From: Stereum hirsutum FP-91666 SS1
Lineage: Eukaryota > Basidiomycota > Agaricomycetes > Russulales > Stereaceae
Assembly (NCBI RefSeq): GCF_000264905.1
Contig: NW_006763135.1
Location: forward strand, 163,676 to 227,675
DNA length: 64,000 nucleotides
Direction of reading: 5' to 3'
A program made the position numbers and the translations under genes. Shown here piece after piece: positions 12,810 to 24,592 of this stretch (its first letter is position 1; each line of letters opens with the position of its first letter). Under the pieces are notes generated by a model, which had not been told where the DNA came from, made no database searches, and worked only from the letters and a program-made list of their open reading frames with translations.

Positions 12810-15538
12810 CTAAATTTCGCTCTTGATCTCCTCCATCAGCTCCTCCAACCGCACCCACTCTTTTTCATCCTCAAAGTTTTCCCTCGCCCTTCCCATGAAT
12901 GTCCTCAATATACTCCTCGCCTGTACCGCCCACTTCCTACCCGCACCCTCTCCCACCCTCGGCCCGAAGTTCCTCAGCATCTCAACGATCTCTTCCACCT
13001 CCCTCACAGCTTCCTTGAATCGCTCTACATCCGTCTCGCCCTTCTCCATCGTACCCGCCACACTCAACCTGTACGCTTCCATATACGCCTTTAAGGCGTC
13101 TTCCCACTTTGATTGCCAGGTCAAGAGTCGAGCTCTTGCCCGGAATACACGCGGCGAAGAAACGCGAGGAAGAATGATCCGCACAAACAAATCCTCCACG
13201 CGTCTCGCCAACCCATGTCCCTCGTTCGGGTTATGCATTGGAACACTTCCGGTAGCACCGTCGACAGCGTCGTTTTGGTTCGCGGGAGCACGCGTAACAG
13301 CGTCAACTAGACGGTCGAGAACGTCTTCGTCTACGGCTTCTTCCCCATCTTTTGCTGCACGTTCTTCGACTATCCGACCAAGGGCCCTGCACGCTTCAGA
13401 GAGCTCTCCGATGTCCATGGCGATGATCATGTAGTTGGACCACATCCGCCAATTATCGTAAGAGAATTTGAGGCCTTGTTTCAGAGCGCGGAAAGCGAGC
13501 ATCTTGTTATCAAAGGTCGATGGCGTTTTCCTACTGGTCAGGTCTGTCTCATCGGAATCCTCCTGGCAAGACGTCAAGAATTCAGGTCAAGACACTTGGT
13601 GATGTGAAGTAGACGAACCTTTTCGGCGACTCCCTCGATAGTCTTTTTATCCGAACCCTTCATTCTTAGATAAACCGTCGCCAGGTTGTTCCAGCTCTCC
13701 CCGTCCTCTTCATCGAGCGCCACACACCGCGCAAACGCGTCCCTCGCCCCAGGCCAATCCTGCAATCTCACACACGCGCATCCAAGGATGAACCAACTCC
13801 TCGACATCAACGGATTGATCGCCACCGCTTTCCTCAAACACTCCGCTGTCTCCTCCCACTCTCCCCTGGCGAAGTGCCACCCGCCCAAACTACGCATTGC
13901 CCGTCCGGCGGTGTTCTTCGAAAACTCCCATGCATGCGTATAGTGCTTCTCCGCTAATGCTGGTTCAAGATCGCCCAGTAAACACCAGAGTTTGGCTTCG
14001 CGGGCGGCGTCAAATGAGGAGCGTTTGGTCGTGGAGAGGGATTTCGATCGAACGAGGACAGCGTCAGCCTCTGCTTTTCGGCCCTCGAGAAGATCGCGGA
14101 CGACATTGATAGCCTTGTCCGATTGTTCGAGAGCCTGCCAACACTTGACTGCCTCCTCCCACATCTCCAGGCGTTCGAAGATCTCTAGCGCTGATTTGAC
14201 AACACCGATGCTCAGGAAACGAAGGGCAAGCTCCCGCTCCATCTCCCACTTGGAAGGAAGAGGGATGGAATGAACATAAAGGAGTCGTTCACGAGGACTG
14301 GAGTCTGCTGTGGGCATTTGATCGAGTAGAGCCTGAAGCTGGAGGGTGGATCGTTCGACGGTACGCGTGCGGTGGGCTTCAAGGCGCGAACGAAGAAGGA
14401 GGGCCATGGTATGAACGGACCAGTTTTCCGGATGGGAGATGACACGAGCGATATAGGGAGACATCTGCTCGTTGGTGAGACCGTGGGTAGGTGACGTATT
14501 TCGAACGTTAAGACAGAGGGAGAGGAGGATACATTGATCGAGAGGATGAAGAGAAGGCTGTGAAGACGGGTCAAGATGGCCTAAAGTCGATCCAGGGGCT
14601 GAAGGATTAGAAGAGGTGTACTCCGTCTGTTCGAGGAGGGTATCGTCGTTGAGTGCCAGCGTCTCGGGTAATTGTGAAGACACTGTGTGGCGCGTAGCCG
14701 ATGGGGCGCTATCATCACGATCTCGACTCTCGGCGAGGAGAATGAGCTGCGTATGGTCGGTCTCCTGGAACTTTGTTCGCTTTCCAAGAGCTCCAGTGAG
14801 CTCATACTGAAGTTCTGTGGCGCGCGCGGACCGGAGGAAGAAATCGAGGGCGGCTTTGTCGTTCCCTTGGTAGTGCTCAAGTAGTCCACGCTCAAGCCAC
14901 AATCGACCGACCAGGTCCGGATGAGGAGCTAGGGATTGCGCAAGCTTTTCGATAGATATCATAGCATCGTGGGGGACAGATGCTGGTTCGTCAAGGAGCT
15001 GCTCGTGGACATTCCAAGTGCGTAGACGCCACCACTGAATTGTGGCGACATGAGCGTAATCAAGGTGAAACAGGATCTGTGCCAATCGGAAGAAGAATGG
15101 GGATTGGGCAAGATGGTAGGCCGGCTCTCCACCATATGCGAGCTCCGCTATAGATTTTTGGTCCAGGATATCGTCGGTCAACGATTCGGAAGTGCCGAGG
15201 ACGTCAAAGGGCTTGACGTCTAAATCAGGACCTGTCCAGTTTACCTGCATGAAAGCATTGAGGAAGGCGACTGCAACGGCTAGCCTGGAAAGCTCCTGCC
15301 CGTAATTTTGCGCTGGTTGGAAGGAGAACCATGAGGATATCGGATCGTTCGCGGACAGGTTTGGCGAGGTCGACAAGAGTTGCCGGGTAAGCGGAGACGT
15401 CAGCACGTCCTTGAAAGAACCGTGGACCACATCTTTGACCAACTTGCACAGCGTGGAATCAAGCGACAGGTCGGCAGTATCATCCCATTCGCCTGTCAGT
15501 AAAGAGGATTCGAGGCTGATACTGGGAGGCATAGTCAT
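12810..15538 (-). CDS. TTC27/Emw1-type TPR protein
   Basis: Two exons: 15538-13619 and 13562-12810, about 890 aa, with the 56-nt intron between EGVAEK and EDSDETD. The C-terminal half carries TPR helices, including the signature WFILGCACVRLQDWPGARDAF followed by CVALDEEDGESWNNLATVYL, which I recognise from the TTC27 (human) / Emw1 (yeast) family; Emw1 is linked to cell-wall integrity. Upstream are an acidic start (SLESSLLTGEWDD) and the helical N-terminal region usual for the family. The 3' exon (FDNKMLAFRALKQGLKFSYDNWRMWSNYM) is also conserved. I took the ATG at 15538 because the frame upstream has no other ATG before a likely acceptor (catctag). The reading frame is intact. Confidence 0.85.
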
Positions 15539-15599
15539 TGTGTATGAACGCCTAGATGACAAAGAATCGATTGAAAATTTCAGCTAGTGAGCCTATAGC

Positions 15600-16620
15600 T
15601 CTACACAGTCGTTTTACGATGATTGATGCTGCATTTACCTGTCAGTTATGTGTAATTATTTTCTTCTCCAGGATTGGAGGCGAGTTTCGACTACAACAGG
15701 CGTCTTGCTTGTAGGTAGAGGAAGGAAAGTGGCGAGCAAGGACGGAGGCGGGGCCACCTCATCGGCATTTGCCGCGCACTCACTTACCTCAGCAGGATCT
15801 TTGTTCCAATTTCCAAATTTGTTTCCTTGCTTGAATTCCTACAGTTGTTCCCTCACACTCGCGGGCGCACTGATCTATGATCGGGCTCTCAATCATTTCA
15901 CACTCATCGTGTCTGGGCGTGGACCTGTTCACTTTCACCGATCATGTAATAGGCAAGCGGACTGATTGGAGTCGTAACGCTATGAGAGGAGGCACGACAC
16001 GGTTGAATAGCCCTTCGCTTTGTCCCTCTCGCGATCAGGCGTCACTTACGGGCTCGCTGTTTCGGAAGCGTTCTTGTCAATCCCCCTTCAAAGCCAACAG
16101 CCTCCTAAGCATATCTCGCTCGGACAACGCCCCACACTTCGTCGTCATGGCTCTAAGTGGTGCCAGCACCCACGACCCTTATTAGAGGTTTTAAGATACG
16201 GGCGCTTCAGCGGTTTGGGGACAGAGCTTGGGAGAGCCCAGAGATCAAAGTGGCTCTGGGTTCCATGCTCCACATCAGCGACTTCGCGCCGCCTCTGCAT
16301 AGAGCGCGCCTTGTCCGCTCTTTATTCTGTGCCAGTTTTTCCTCTATTCCTCCCGGGATACTGTGTACCTGCGCCGTCAAAACATAGCATGAAGTTGCTA
16401 GAGGGAAATAGATGCTGTATTACCCTCAGCAGCATCCGAGGGATCGAGGCGGAATAGTCCGAATGCTTCTGCCTTCGTCGTATGCGGGGCTGGCGCTCCA
16501 GGTGGAGCAAAAATCCGGCCAGACAGATATGAACTCTGGGCCCGTTTCTTAAAACCTCTATTACAGTGCCAATCGCTCGCATACGGTAACATGTCATCTT
16601 CGAACTTTCCATGAGTCTTT
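15600..16620. other. Intergenic region with a MITE-like inverted repeat
   Basis: This lies between the divergent TTC27-like gene and the second zinc-finger gene. I see no coding exon. A 23-bp inverted repeat (AGAGGTTTTAAGA[T/A]ACGGG core) occurs at about 16177-16201 and, inverted, at about 16546-16568. That leaves about 345 bp between the arms, the size range of a MITE. I did not find a clear target-site duplication. Confidence 0.4.
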
Positions 16621-16632
16621 GCCTCATGCACC

Positions 16633-16641
16633 AATATAAAA
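16633..16641 (+). promoter_or_regulatory. TATA box of the zinc-finger gene
   Basis: The sequence AATATAAAAG lies about 100 bp upstream of the ATG at 16738, a usual position for a TATA element in this group. It is the clearest core-promoter signal for this gene. Confidence 0.6.
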
Positions 16642-16737
16642 GGGATTAGGGTCTTTTTCCTCAGCCCAGTGCCGCCCATCAAGCCTCGTAAGCCCTCTGT
16701 ACCACTCAGCATCACCCCTCTCCGAATTGCTCAAGCC

Positions 16738-18095
16738 ATGCCTCCTGCTCCCTCCTCTCCCAACCATAACGATCTGCTTCGTCTGGTGTACTCTAAGTCT
16801 GCGTTTGACATCTACTCCAACACTTACACCACTTCGTCACCGTCTTCCTCTTTCTACACTGGCGACAGCCTGTGGCCCATGGGAAATAAGTCCTCAGCCT
16901 CCAATCCAGCCTTCTCCCAGACCTCTCTAGTGGCACCATCGCTTCTTGGTTCTACTGCTTCACCCTTTCCTCCGATGCCAGGCCTTAAAACTCACGGAAC
17001 GATTCGAAACACTGGACCTCAGGTGTGCTATGTTCCTCTCTCTCCATCGCTGTGTGTCAGGCGAAGACCGCTGACGATTTTCCTGTACAGCTTGAGGACA
17101 TGCATCCCGCTCTGAGAAAGCAATATTCCAAGGAGTACCCATGCTGTAGGAATGTCAAGGCGAGCGACATAGGTCGTCATCGTCAAAACGCCATCCATCT
17201 TACGAAAATCGATGCCTCTTTGGTCAATGCACACATGTTTTACAGTTGTTGTCCTGCTTGGCCGGACTGCGCTGGCAGCCCGTAAGTCGGTCCTTAAACA
17301 GACGTGTCATTGGGCCCCCACTGATTACGTTTCATGGCATGTTTCAGAGTTTCTCGGACGGACTCGATAAGGCGCCACATGAAGCAATGCGCCGTATACC
17401 AGAAGGCGAAGGTAAAATACGGTCTGAGCAGAGATCCGATTTGGTTCATCGGGAAGCCAACAGCCAACGGTCGCCGTCGCTATCTTCAAGGCGAGCGCGG
17501 ACCTGGAATCTTGGAGCCGTGGACTCCCAACGTCAAGCCCGCGCAATCGAATGTTTTGCCCTTGACTCGTTGCGACCACTTTGTTTCTACAAGCGCCTCC
17601 TCTTCTTCGCCTCTGTCTCCTTCGTCTGTCTCAACTTTTTTCACTTCGGCCACGACCGACAGATCTCAGAGCAGCGTCCCCGGAGTGCTTGCGGTCTCTG
17701 ACGTGACCTCCACTGATCCACCAGCTGTAGATCCCCCTGTTCCGCGCTGCCATCCTGACCAGGACGCCAAAAATGTCGAGGAAAAGGCTCCTTCTCAGTT
17801 GAGCAAGGCCTCAGATCTGTCGACCCCAGAAGACTTCTTCGACTTCTCTGCTTTCACGTCCTCCGCTGGTATCTCGACCCCGCTCCCGACCGCTGCACTC
17901 CAGTTTTACTCTACACTGCCCGATACACCTCACACTTGCTTCGACTTCGACCAGGAAATACTCTGCGAAAACTCATGGGACACTAACCCTGCGGGCGCGT
18001 ACGTTGTACGAAACGATCGGGCTACCTGGGAGGAATCTCTCAATCAGCAGAAGGGTTACCCTCCTTCGTTTTTCGGCGGAACACCCTCTATGTAA
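16738..18095 (+). CDS. Zinc-finger-pair protein (family member 2)
   Basis: Three exons: 16738-17022, 17061-17281 and 17348-18095, about 417 aa. The N-terminus is Ser/Thr-rich. Exon 2 and the start of exon 3 form the finger pair: YPCC...GRHRQNAIH, then FYSCCPAWPDC (C-x5-C), then after the intron SRTDSIRRHMKQC. The intron before finger 1 is phase 0 and the one inside finger 2 is phase 2, as in the genes at 1.2-4.2 kb and 58-60.4 kb. The block after the fingers (GLSRDPIWFIGKP) is shorter, and the GLP...YLP module of the other two is missing. The C-terminal tail is Ser/Pro/Asp-rich, possibly a transcription-factor-like activation region. DNA binding is inferred only. Confidence 0.8.
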
Positions 18096-18556
18096 TTCAT
18101 GAAACCCGTTATTGCGGAAGGGGGGCTTTTGAAGCTGTTGTCTAATACCCTCATGTGTATTTTTATGCAATGTGGACTATTTTCTTGGCGTTTCGTAGTA
18201 TGTCTTCGTATAAAATGTACATACCATCTGCACAACAATCACCACGCCCATGCCTTGGGCACTTTACGTCTGCACACGCCGGGCTGCCCACATTACACCA
18301 AGATGCGCCATTATACACAACACGATGATCAGTGCACATCGTTGCGGGTATAGAATGAGACATAGACAAAGAACGTTGCTCATAATTGAAAGTCTGTCGT
18401 TCAAGAGAGTGGGATTGATCAGCGTAACGAGTCGTTATCTTCGGTGCCAAAACTTCATTATCGTACAAAATCTCGCAACCGGGTACTACAAGAAAATAGA
18501 ACCTTGGAGCCCCAGCCTTGTCTATGGAGAGGGATACCGTCTCGTCATCACTCATT

Positions 18557-19394
18557 CTACCCTAGCGCCTCTTCTTCCGCTTCCGCCTCCTCCCTCGACT
18601 GACTCAGCACCCTAGCCATCGACCCCAAACCTACCGCCAACTCCCTGCTCATATAGACAGGCAACGTCCCCCGTTCACTAGTATAATCTGGCGCACCGAT
18701 ATTCCCGAACTGCGGCCTCGCGTAGAAGTATCGATCCACCCACGGAGGTCGTTCGTCCGTCCTCGCAATCCCCAAGATCGTGCTTCGCGTGGTAGGGGAG
18801 GATGATGCAGAAGATTGTCGCTGGTCCACCGTCAGGAAAGCGAGCACTGGGCCAGGACCACCATAAATCTCATCGGTGACGATCTTGCGCTTGCGAGAAG
18901 GCGATCGGCTTGCATCCTGTCGGAGAGCATTCCAGACAGCAAGGCCGGGTTTCGTGAAGGCTGTCGAGAAAAGAGCTGAGAAATGCCGAGGGTGGTAGGC
19001 TGGAGAGGACGCACTCGGTGACACCCCGATCCGTCCTCCGCCCAGAGCGACCTCTACTGTCAGGATTTTGAGAACATCATATCCGATGGTCAAAATTCGG
19101 GCTCGCCCGCTGGTAGGGAGATGATGCCTAGATGAGCTCGAGCCGATCGGGCGTTAAGACAGAGTTCAAGACTTGCGTCACCCGGAGAAAGCAACAGAGG
19201 TGATGCATCTTAAGCAGGACCTGAGCTGGGCTATGCCCACGATAGAACTTCCTAGAAACGTTTGCATCGTTAGTAGCGACGAGGAAGCGACATCACTCCA
19301 CGTACCACACGATATAAGCACTGAGGACCTCTTCGATCTCGCTACTGCTACAACACTGATCAAAGTACTTCGCGATTTCGGACTGGTTCAACAT
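18557..19394 (-). CDS. Hypothetical protein, intact copy A of a tandem duplication
   Basis: The gene starts at 19394 (MLNQSEIAKYFDQC). Exon 1 (19394-19306) joins in phase 2 to 19251 onward (WKFYRGHSPAQVLLKMHH). A middle exon carries ARILTIGYDVLKILTVEVAL. The last exon (18960-18557) runs from AFTKPGLAVWNALRQ to MARVLSQSREEAEAEEEALG. The junction near 19170-19130 is not resolved. About 240 aa; no signal peptide or membrane segment. I do not recognise the family. Against copy B, most differences in the first two exons fall at third codon positions, which shows that this strand and frame are coding. Confidence 0.6.
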
Positions 19395-19549
19395 CGCAGG
19401 AGATCATCAATAAGCTTGATTTTGAGGACGACAACGTCAAAGATCAGGAGCTTGATGAAGGCAAGGGTGATCAGAAACGACGTGGTGGTCGTGGAGTCGT
19501 CTTCGACTTTGACGCTGGAGATGGCAGAACACCATTTGACTAATTAGCG
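19391..19549 (+). other. Acidic open segment antisense/divergent to copy A
   Basis: After an acceptor-like catcgcag, the plus strand reads about 50 codons rich in Asp, Glu, Lys and Arg (EIINKLDFEDDNV...GVVFDFDAGDGRTPFD, stop 19547). The composition looks coding, and it abuts the start of copy A head-to-head. No upstream exon is evident. It may be the orphaned last exon of a plus-strand gene truncated when the duplication formed. Confidence 0.3.
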
Positions 19550-19663
19550 CTCGAGAACGCTGGATATCCCAGGCAGATACTCACGGTTCGGCAAGTGCTG
19601 CATAAATACAAACAAAACGCAAAGATGAATATCCGAACATGTTGCGCCGCATATCTCGGTCAT

Positions 19664-20524
19664 TCATGCTGCCGCTATTCCGTCTTCCGCCTCTACCTCT
19701 TCCCTCGACTGACTCAATACCCTAGCCATCGATTCCAGTCCTACAGCCAACTCCCTGCTCATATAAACGGGGAGTCCCACGTTCACTTGTATAGTCCGGT
19801 ACACCGATATTTCCGAATTGCAGTCTCGCGCGGAAATACCGATCCGCCCATGGCGGACGTTCATCTGTCCGTGCCGTTCTCAGCCCTCCGTTTATATTAG
19901 TCTGATTGGTGTGGATGATGATGTTGGTGGTGGTAAGGGTGAAAATGGTTGTGACGGGCTGAGGTGAAGAAAAGCGAGGACGGGGCCAGGACCGCCGTAG
20001 ATCTCATCGGTTACTATCTTGCGTTTACGGGAGGAAGAGTGGCTTGCTGCTTGGCGGAGGGTATTCCAAACGGCGAGGCCAGGTTTCGTGAAAGCTGCAG
20101 ACTACCGTTAAGATGCACCAAGCATAAGCAGACGAACGCAACGCACATGGTAAAACACCTATTCTTCCTCCTCCAAGGGCGACCTCCACTGTGAGGATCT
20201 TGAAAGCATCATAGCCAATAGTCAGAATTCGAGAGCGACCGCTGGTACAGAAACGTGGATCGGTTGAGTCCAAGCTGCTCTGATATTTAGGCGGTGTGTA
20301 AGACTTGCGTCACTCGAAGATAGCAGCACGGGTGGTGCATCTTAAGCAAGACTTGCGCAGGATTATGTCCACGGTAGAATTTCCTACACACAATTATAAG
20401 ACCTGTGTCGACTGGGGAACTATGGTGAGACGCACCAAACGATGTAGGCACTGAGGACCTCCTCGATCTCGCTATTGTTATGACATTGATCAAAATACTT
20501 AGCTACTTCGGACTGGTTAAGCAT
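19664..20524 (-). pseudogene. Frameshifted copy B of the tandem duplication
   Basis: This matches 18557-19394 over its full length with an offset of about 1.11-1.13 kb, same strand and same exon order. The start MLNQSEVAKYFDQC (20524), the next exon WKFYRGHNPAQVLLKMHH, SRILTIGYDAFKILTVEVAL and AFTKPGLAVWNTLRQ are all kept. The last exon is broken. It reads to a stop after a Ser/Pro-rich stretch (TSSSTPIRLI). A 1-nt deletion relative to copy A, where A encodes GTLPVYMSREL, shifts the downstream frame. The segment ending SQSREEVEAEDGIAAA is therefore readable only in another frame. The pattern indicates decay after an earlier period of coding constraint. Confidence 0.7.
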
Positions 20525-20835
20525 AACAGGCCGGAATCAGTAGGACACCCCTAGTAAAGGCAGAGGACAACGACGACGGAACAAGCGAGCTGACTTGGGG
20601 GGAGCTTGTCAGTCGCTGGGTGAATGACTTACGCCGGCCTCTGCCGGCTTGCCGCCCTGACATTCGAATTGAGTGGCGGTGGCCCTGCGGGGCAAGGACG
20701 CTGTGTAGGATCTGCTCGCGGGGAAATATACTACAGGCCCACCACTTCCATACATTGATAAAACAAGTCTCGTAGATAGAATATGCATAAGATTTGAATA
20801 TAATAACGACTTGGTTGGCATATCACTGGTCATGG

Positions 20836-21613
20836 TCAGGTCATGATAGTCTCGCTACCGTCGTCGGACTCGACGATGCCGTCGGAATGGTTGTCACCGA
20901 TGTCGGCGGTGGGATCGACCCATCCCATGTTGACAAAGGCCTCCCTGGAAGCCTCCCTCTTAGCCTGTTCTACCTTTGCGGCATGGCCGGTTCCTCTGAC
21001 TTCGCCATTGACTGTGTACATCCAAAGTCAATATGCTTCAGACTCCCTACTATGCTAAAAAGTAGAGAGGAGACCTAACTCACCGAGACACCACACCGAC
21101 CACCAGAGCATGTGACCGGGCCCAGAGGACTCCTTCTTCCACGCCACCGTGTATCCTTTCTCCAAAGCGAAAGTTTCCAGAGCCTTAGGGGATGTAACTT
21201 GTCCCCGTCCGGCTTGGAAGTGGGGTGACGCTTGCGTAGAATAGGTAAGTGTGAGTTAGCACGGTCATGCATGCAACTAGCATGCATACCTCCAGACCAC
21301 CCTAGAGCTCTCAATGCGGCAGAAGCCGCCTCCTTCCGAGCGAGTTGTTTGGTCTTGCCTCGCCCGACTCCTTTGGTGACATTATTCACTGTTGAACAAC
21401 AGTGAGTGCATGCTAAGCTAGATGAAATGATGAGGACAAAATACCTTTGACTTCTGCGTACCAGGTCTTGAGATGTGCTTCGCCAGTAGAGCTGTCGCTC
21501 CAATTAAGAGTAATTCCGATCTGTGATCCCCGTTCGTTCAGAACGGACAGGGGGTCGGAGGTACCACCGAGCGATCGAATATTATTATCCTCGTTCATAA
21601 GGACGATGACCAT
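20836..21613 (-). CDS. Small protein with two dsRNA-binding domains (dsRBP-1)
   Basis: Four exons: 21613-21445, 21388-21290, 21230-21084 and 21011-20836, about 196 aa; all three introns are phase 1. Two dsRBD (DSRM) units fill the protein. Domain 1: DPLSVLNERGSQIGITLNW, then GEAHLKTWYAEV, then VGRGKTKQLARKEAASAAL. Domain 2: SPKALETFALEKGYTVAW, then GPGHMLWWSVWCL, then GTGHAAKVEQAKREASREAF. In each the alpha1 helix, the GxxH loop and the Lys-bearing alpha2 N-terminus that contact dsRNA in this fold are visible. No catalytic domain is attached. The C-terminus is acidic (ESDDGSETIMT). It is the last of three tandem same-strand paralogues. Binding of dsRNA follows from the family; the pathway is inference. 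Confidence 0.85.
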
Positions 21614-21704
21614 GAGTGTGCTCAGATAAGGAGAAAGGTAGTAAGACGATTGTGAAGATGGGAGCTGGAAGCACTGACGCTGTAAAGACCCAAAGATCAC
21701 GCAG

Positions 21705-21711
21705 ATTTATA
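21705..21711 (-). promoter_or_regulatory. TATA box of dsRBP-1
   Basis: On the minus strand, GTATAAATC lies about 95 bp upstream of the ATG at 21613. The third dsRBP gene has a similar element. Confidence 0.5.
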
Positions 21712-21719
21712 CGCTATGG

Positions 21720-22790
21720 GGACGCCATGCAATAACAGTGGCGCGCAGATCCTCGTAAGAGAGCTTCTCGCCACCCAATAGAGGAAAACATCACAGAGTC
21801 GCCGACACTAGATATCTCGAAAGCAGATACCATGTTCCTATCATCGAATGCGTAGTCTCAATAGTCAGGAGTCGAGGCTAGCCATCAAACTTAAAGGACA
21901 AGTGAGGCATCGAAAAAGCCTTGGGAAGTTATCTTACCCTACCGTGGACAGATAGGGTCACTCATAAAACAATATACGTCTTCCAAACCTCAAACAGAGC
22001 TAGGATACACAGATCTTCGGGGAGTCCGTCAGCTTGAGGAGATGTACAGGACATAGCGGCCCTGGGTTGGCCCTTCGTATCGAGTCCCAGGTTTGGAAGA
22101 CACAGCATAACCAGAATTTGCCACTGCGAAACTTCAACGCGTGTCATCCAAGTAAACCAATAGCTATCCTCGCGCCACTAAGTTATGATAGGATACGAGA
22201 TGTCCTTGAGCGAATACTTCTTGATGATTATCTCTCCTGGAAAAGCATAGCCCCGAAGAGTACCCAACCCCGACGAAAGTGTAAATCACGGAGTAGGCGG
22301 CGGCGATCGAGGTCGAGAAGGATCATCGACAGTCTAAGTTGGGACGTCGACCTATTTGACGCAAAGAACAAAGTGCCAAACCAGAAAGGTCATATCCATG
22401 ATATGTCAAAAGAAGGAGGCAAGGCCCTGAGCGGAGAAAGACTGCCTGAGGTCCAGGGTAACCGGCGATTGTGGTGGTCGTCGAGCAAAGCAGGCGATTC
22501 CGGAGGTCGCCGATGACGGCAAAGCAAATTGAGCGTGTGGCGTTGTAGTGCGGCCTAGTGCCACCCAGTCAAAACATCCAAGACTTCGACGATTTTGCTT
22601 TCGGCCTCGGAATAATGTAGGTACTTATACGGACCCTAATATAACAAGGAACCCCATCTGCAACAAATCCACTCATCTCACCGATGGGTGGTCTCCAAGA
22701 ACATTTGTATTACCATTGCTTACTTAACGTCGTGCTCTGAGTAGATTGGACACTGTCCCCTGATCCCTCAGTGCTCGTGAGCAGGATTCC
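21720..22790. other. Spacer between dsRBP genes, no gene supported
   Basis: The longest plus-strand frame (22034-22516) has an Arg/Ser-rich run but no splice context, domain or codon pattern that convinces me. I see no repeat or RNA gene. Confidence 0.4.
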
Positions 22791-22797
22791 CATCTGT

Positions 22798-23486
22798 TTA
22801 GCCTGAGTTAATCCACCCCATACTAATAAACGTTTGTCTTGCAGCCTCACGTTTGGCGGCCAGAATTTTCGACGCGGAACCTTGTCCGATAATTGTGCCG
22901 TCCACTATGGGGGGAGAATATTCAACACGAAGCCATAGGCCGGACGAAAATCTTGGACAAACCGAGGCAGCATACATGCCAGGTAGGCGTATGATCAGGG
23001 CCTGAGCGCTGAGAAGTCCACTCCAGGCGATGACCCTTCTGGCGAGCAAATGTCTCAAGAACGCTGGGCGAGTTGACCCCTCCTGTGCCTGGCTCGAAGG
23101 ACGTTGCGGCACCTGTTGATCATCGTCAATGACTTCACGCAGACATGATTGAAGAAGTATACGGTACCTCCGACCCAACCAAGTCCGCTCAACGCATGTG
23201 CAGCCGCTGTTCGCCTTGCTGTCTTCTTCCCGCCACCCTGGCCTACGCCTCTGACCACCCCATTGACTGATAGATATCAGCGCATCGAGATGTATAAATA
23301 TGGAAACAATAACTTACCAAGGCACTTTACATCCCATCGCGGCGTATGTGCTGGTCCTGTGGAATTCTCCTCCCACTTTATCGAGATACCCATTTGTGCG
23401 GCGCGCTCATTCAGGATGGGGAGAGGGTCGAATGCATCGTTCGTCGGCAGCATAGGAGCTTCACTGTCTTCAACCTTGTGGTTCAT
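22798..23486 (-). CDS. Small protein with two dsRNA-binding domains (dsRBP-2)
   Basis: Four exons: 23486-23318, 23266-23167, 23112-22963 and 22904-22798, about 174 aa, with the same intron positions and phase 1 as dsRBP-1 and dsRBP-3. Domain 1: DPLPILNERAAQMGISIKW, GPAHTPRWDVKCL, then VGQGGGKKTARRTAAAHAL. Domain 2: SPSVLETFARQKGHRLEW, GPDHTPTWHVCCL, then GQGSASKILAAKREAARQTF. The C-terminus is the shortest of the three, ending ISMGWINSG without an acidic tail. No frameshift or stop interrupts the chain. Both domains keep the loop His and basic alpha2, so dsRNA binding is expected. Confidence 0.85.
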
Positions 23487-23644
23487 GATGGAGAAGATGA
23501 GTATAGTGTCAAGCTGTATCGTCGACAAAACGGTGGTCGAAGGGAGGATACCTATTACTGTGGCGCAGCCGGGGGACAATCGCCGCACTTAGACACCATT
23601 TCACGACGCCTCAAGAATTATAGTCACAACTTGACGATATGATC

Positions 23645-24590
23645 CGATGACTGCGAGTGTGTAAACTTCGGAGTCTAAGGCAAATGGTGCACACCCACCC
23701 AAGTGGCACCGAGTAGAAGAGTCATAGGAGATGCACAGTTCATGAATGGGAAAAACATATATAGTGGGAATGGACATGCCCCGAACTCAGGCAAACGAAG
23801 GCATACAAACAGACATAAAAGAACGGAATGTCAACGACTCGATTAGGGTTCTCTAGGTCGCGCTTGACTGTTTAGGACAAAGCTGAGGAGGTGCCCAAGG
23901 GAGGAAACAGACCAGAACAAGTCTGGAGAATTTATTCAATGTATCTACGAGTTTTTATACATTCAGACTTAATAAAAATACCTAAGCATGAATGACTCGA
24001 ATGAAGAAGAACAATGACAGTAGAATTGCGTGATATTGAAGGCCAACCAATAAAACTGAGAGCCATCTAAGCAACATCCAAGAGTAACGAATAGAAAGTC
24101 AAGGATAAAGAGATAGCTCAGTCAGCAGTACAGTAATAATCATGTGAGTATTACAGAGCAGCACAAAAGCAAAGATAACTCGAAGAGGAGAAACAGGAAC
24201 GAGGGGGAGATGATCTCGATAGAGATCAGTGAAGTGGCCCGAGCGGAGTGGCGTAAGTAAGAACGCCGGACCGGTAGCCGATTCAAATCTTCGCTGATTT
24301 GGATCGTCTGCGGCCTTTGTGGCGAGGGTGTTTTGTTTTTTCTTTCGCTCATGCACACGTAGGTAAGAATAATATTATATTCTATAGTAACACAAAAAGT
24401 TCATAACACGGAAGCAGCACCAGTAAAACAGAGAACCGCCTATTATCCTGAAATGCACGAGATACACCACAACTGTAGTCAATACCACAGTGCAGGTCGT
24501 TCACGTTCGTAGCGTTTTGAGTCGCCGAGAGTTTTTCCGTAATGCTGATGCATACGAAAAAGCGATGCGTCTCCAAGAAAAGTGTTGTCC
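23645..24590. other. Spacer between dsRBP-2 and dsRBP-3
   Basis: AT-rich, with short overlapping frames but no exon chain. It presumably holds the promoter of dsRBP-2 (a weak TATAATT on the minus strand near 23615) and the 3' UTR of dsRBP-3. Confidence 0.4.
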
Positions 24591-24592
24591 GC

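Noticed and set aside
12823..13434. 203-codon plus-strand Ser-rich frame
   Set aside because: It is antisense to the conserved last exon of the TTC27-like gene.
18163..18555. 130-codon minus-strand frame just after copy A
   Set aside because: It starts 2 bp past the stop of copy A and is more simply its 3' UTR; no counterpart follows copy B.
22034..22516. Arg/Ser-rich 160-codon plus-strand frame
   Set aside because: No domain, no splice neighbours, and it lies in the spacer between two dsRBP genes; likely chance.
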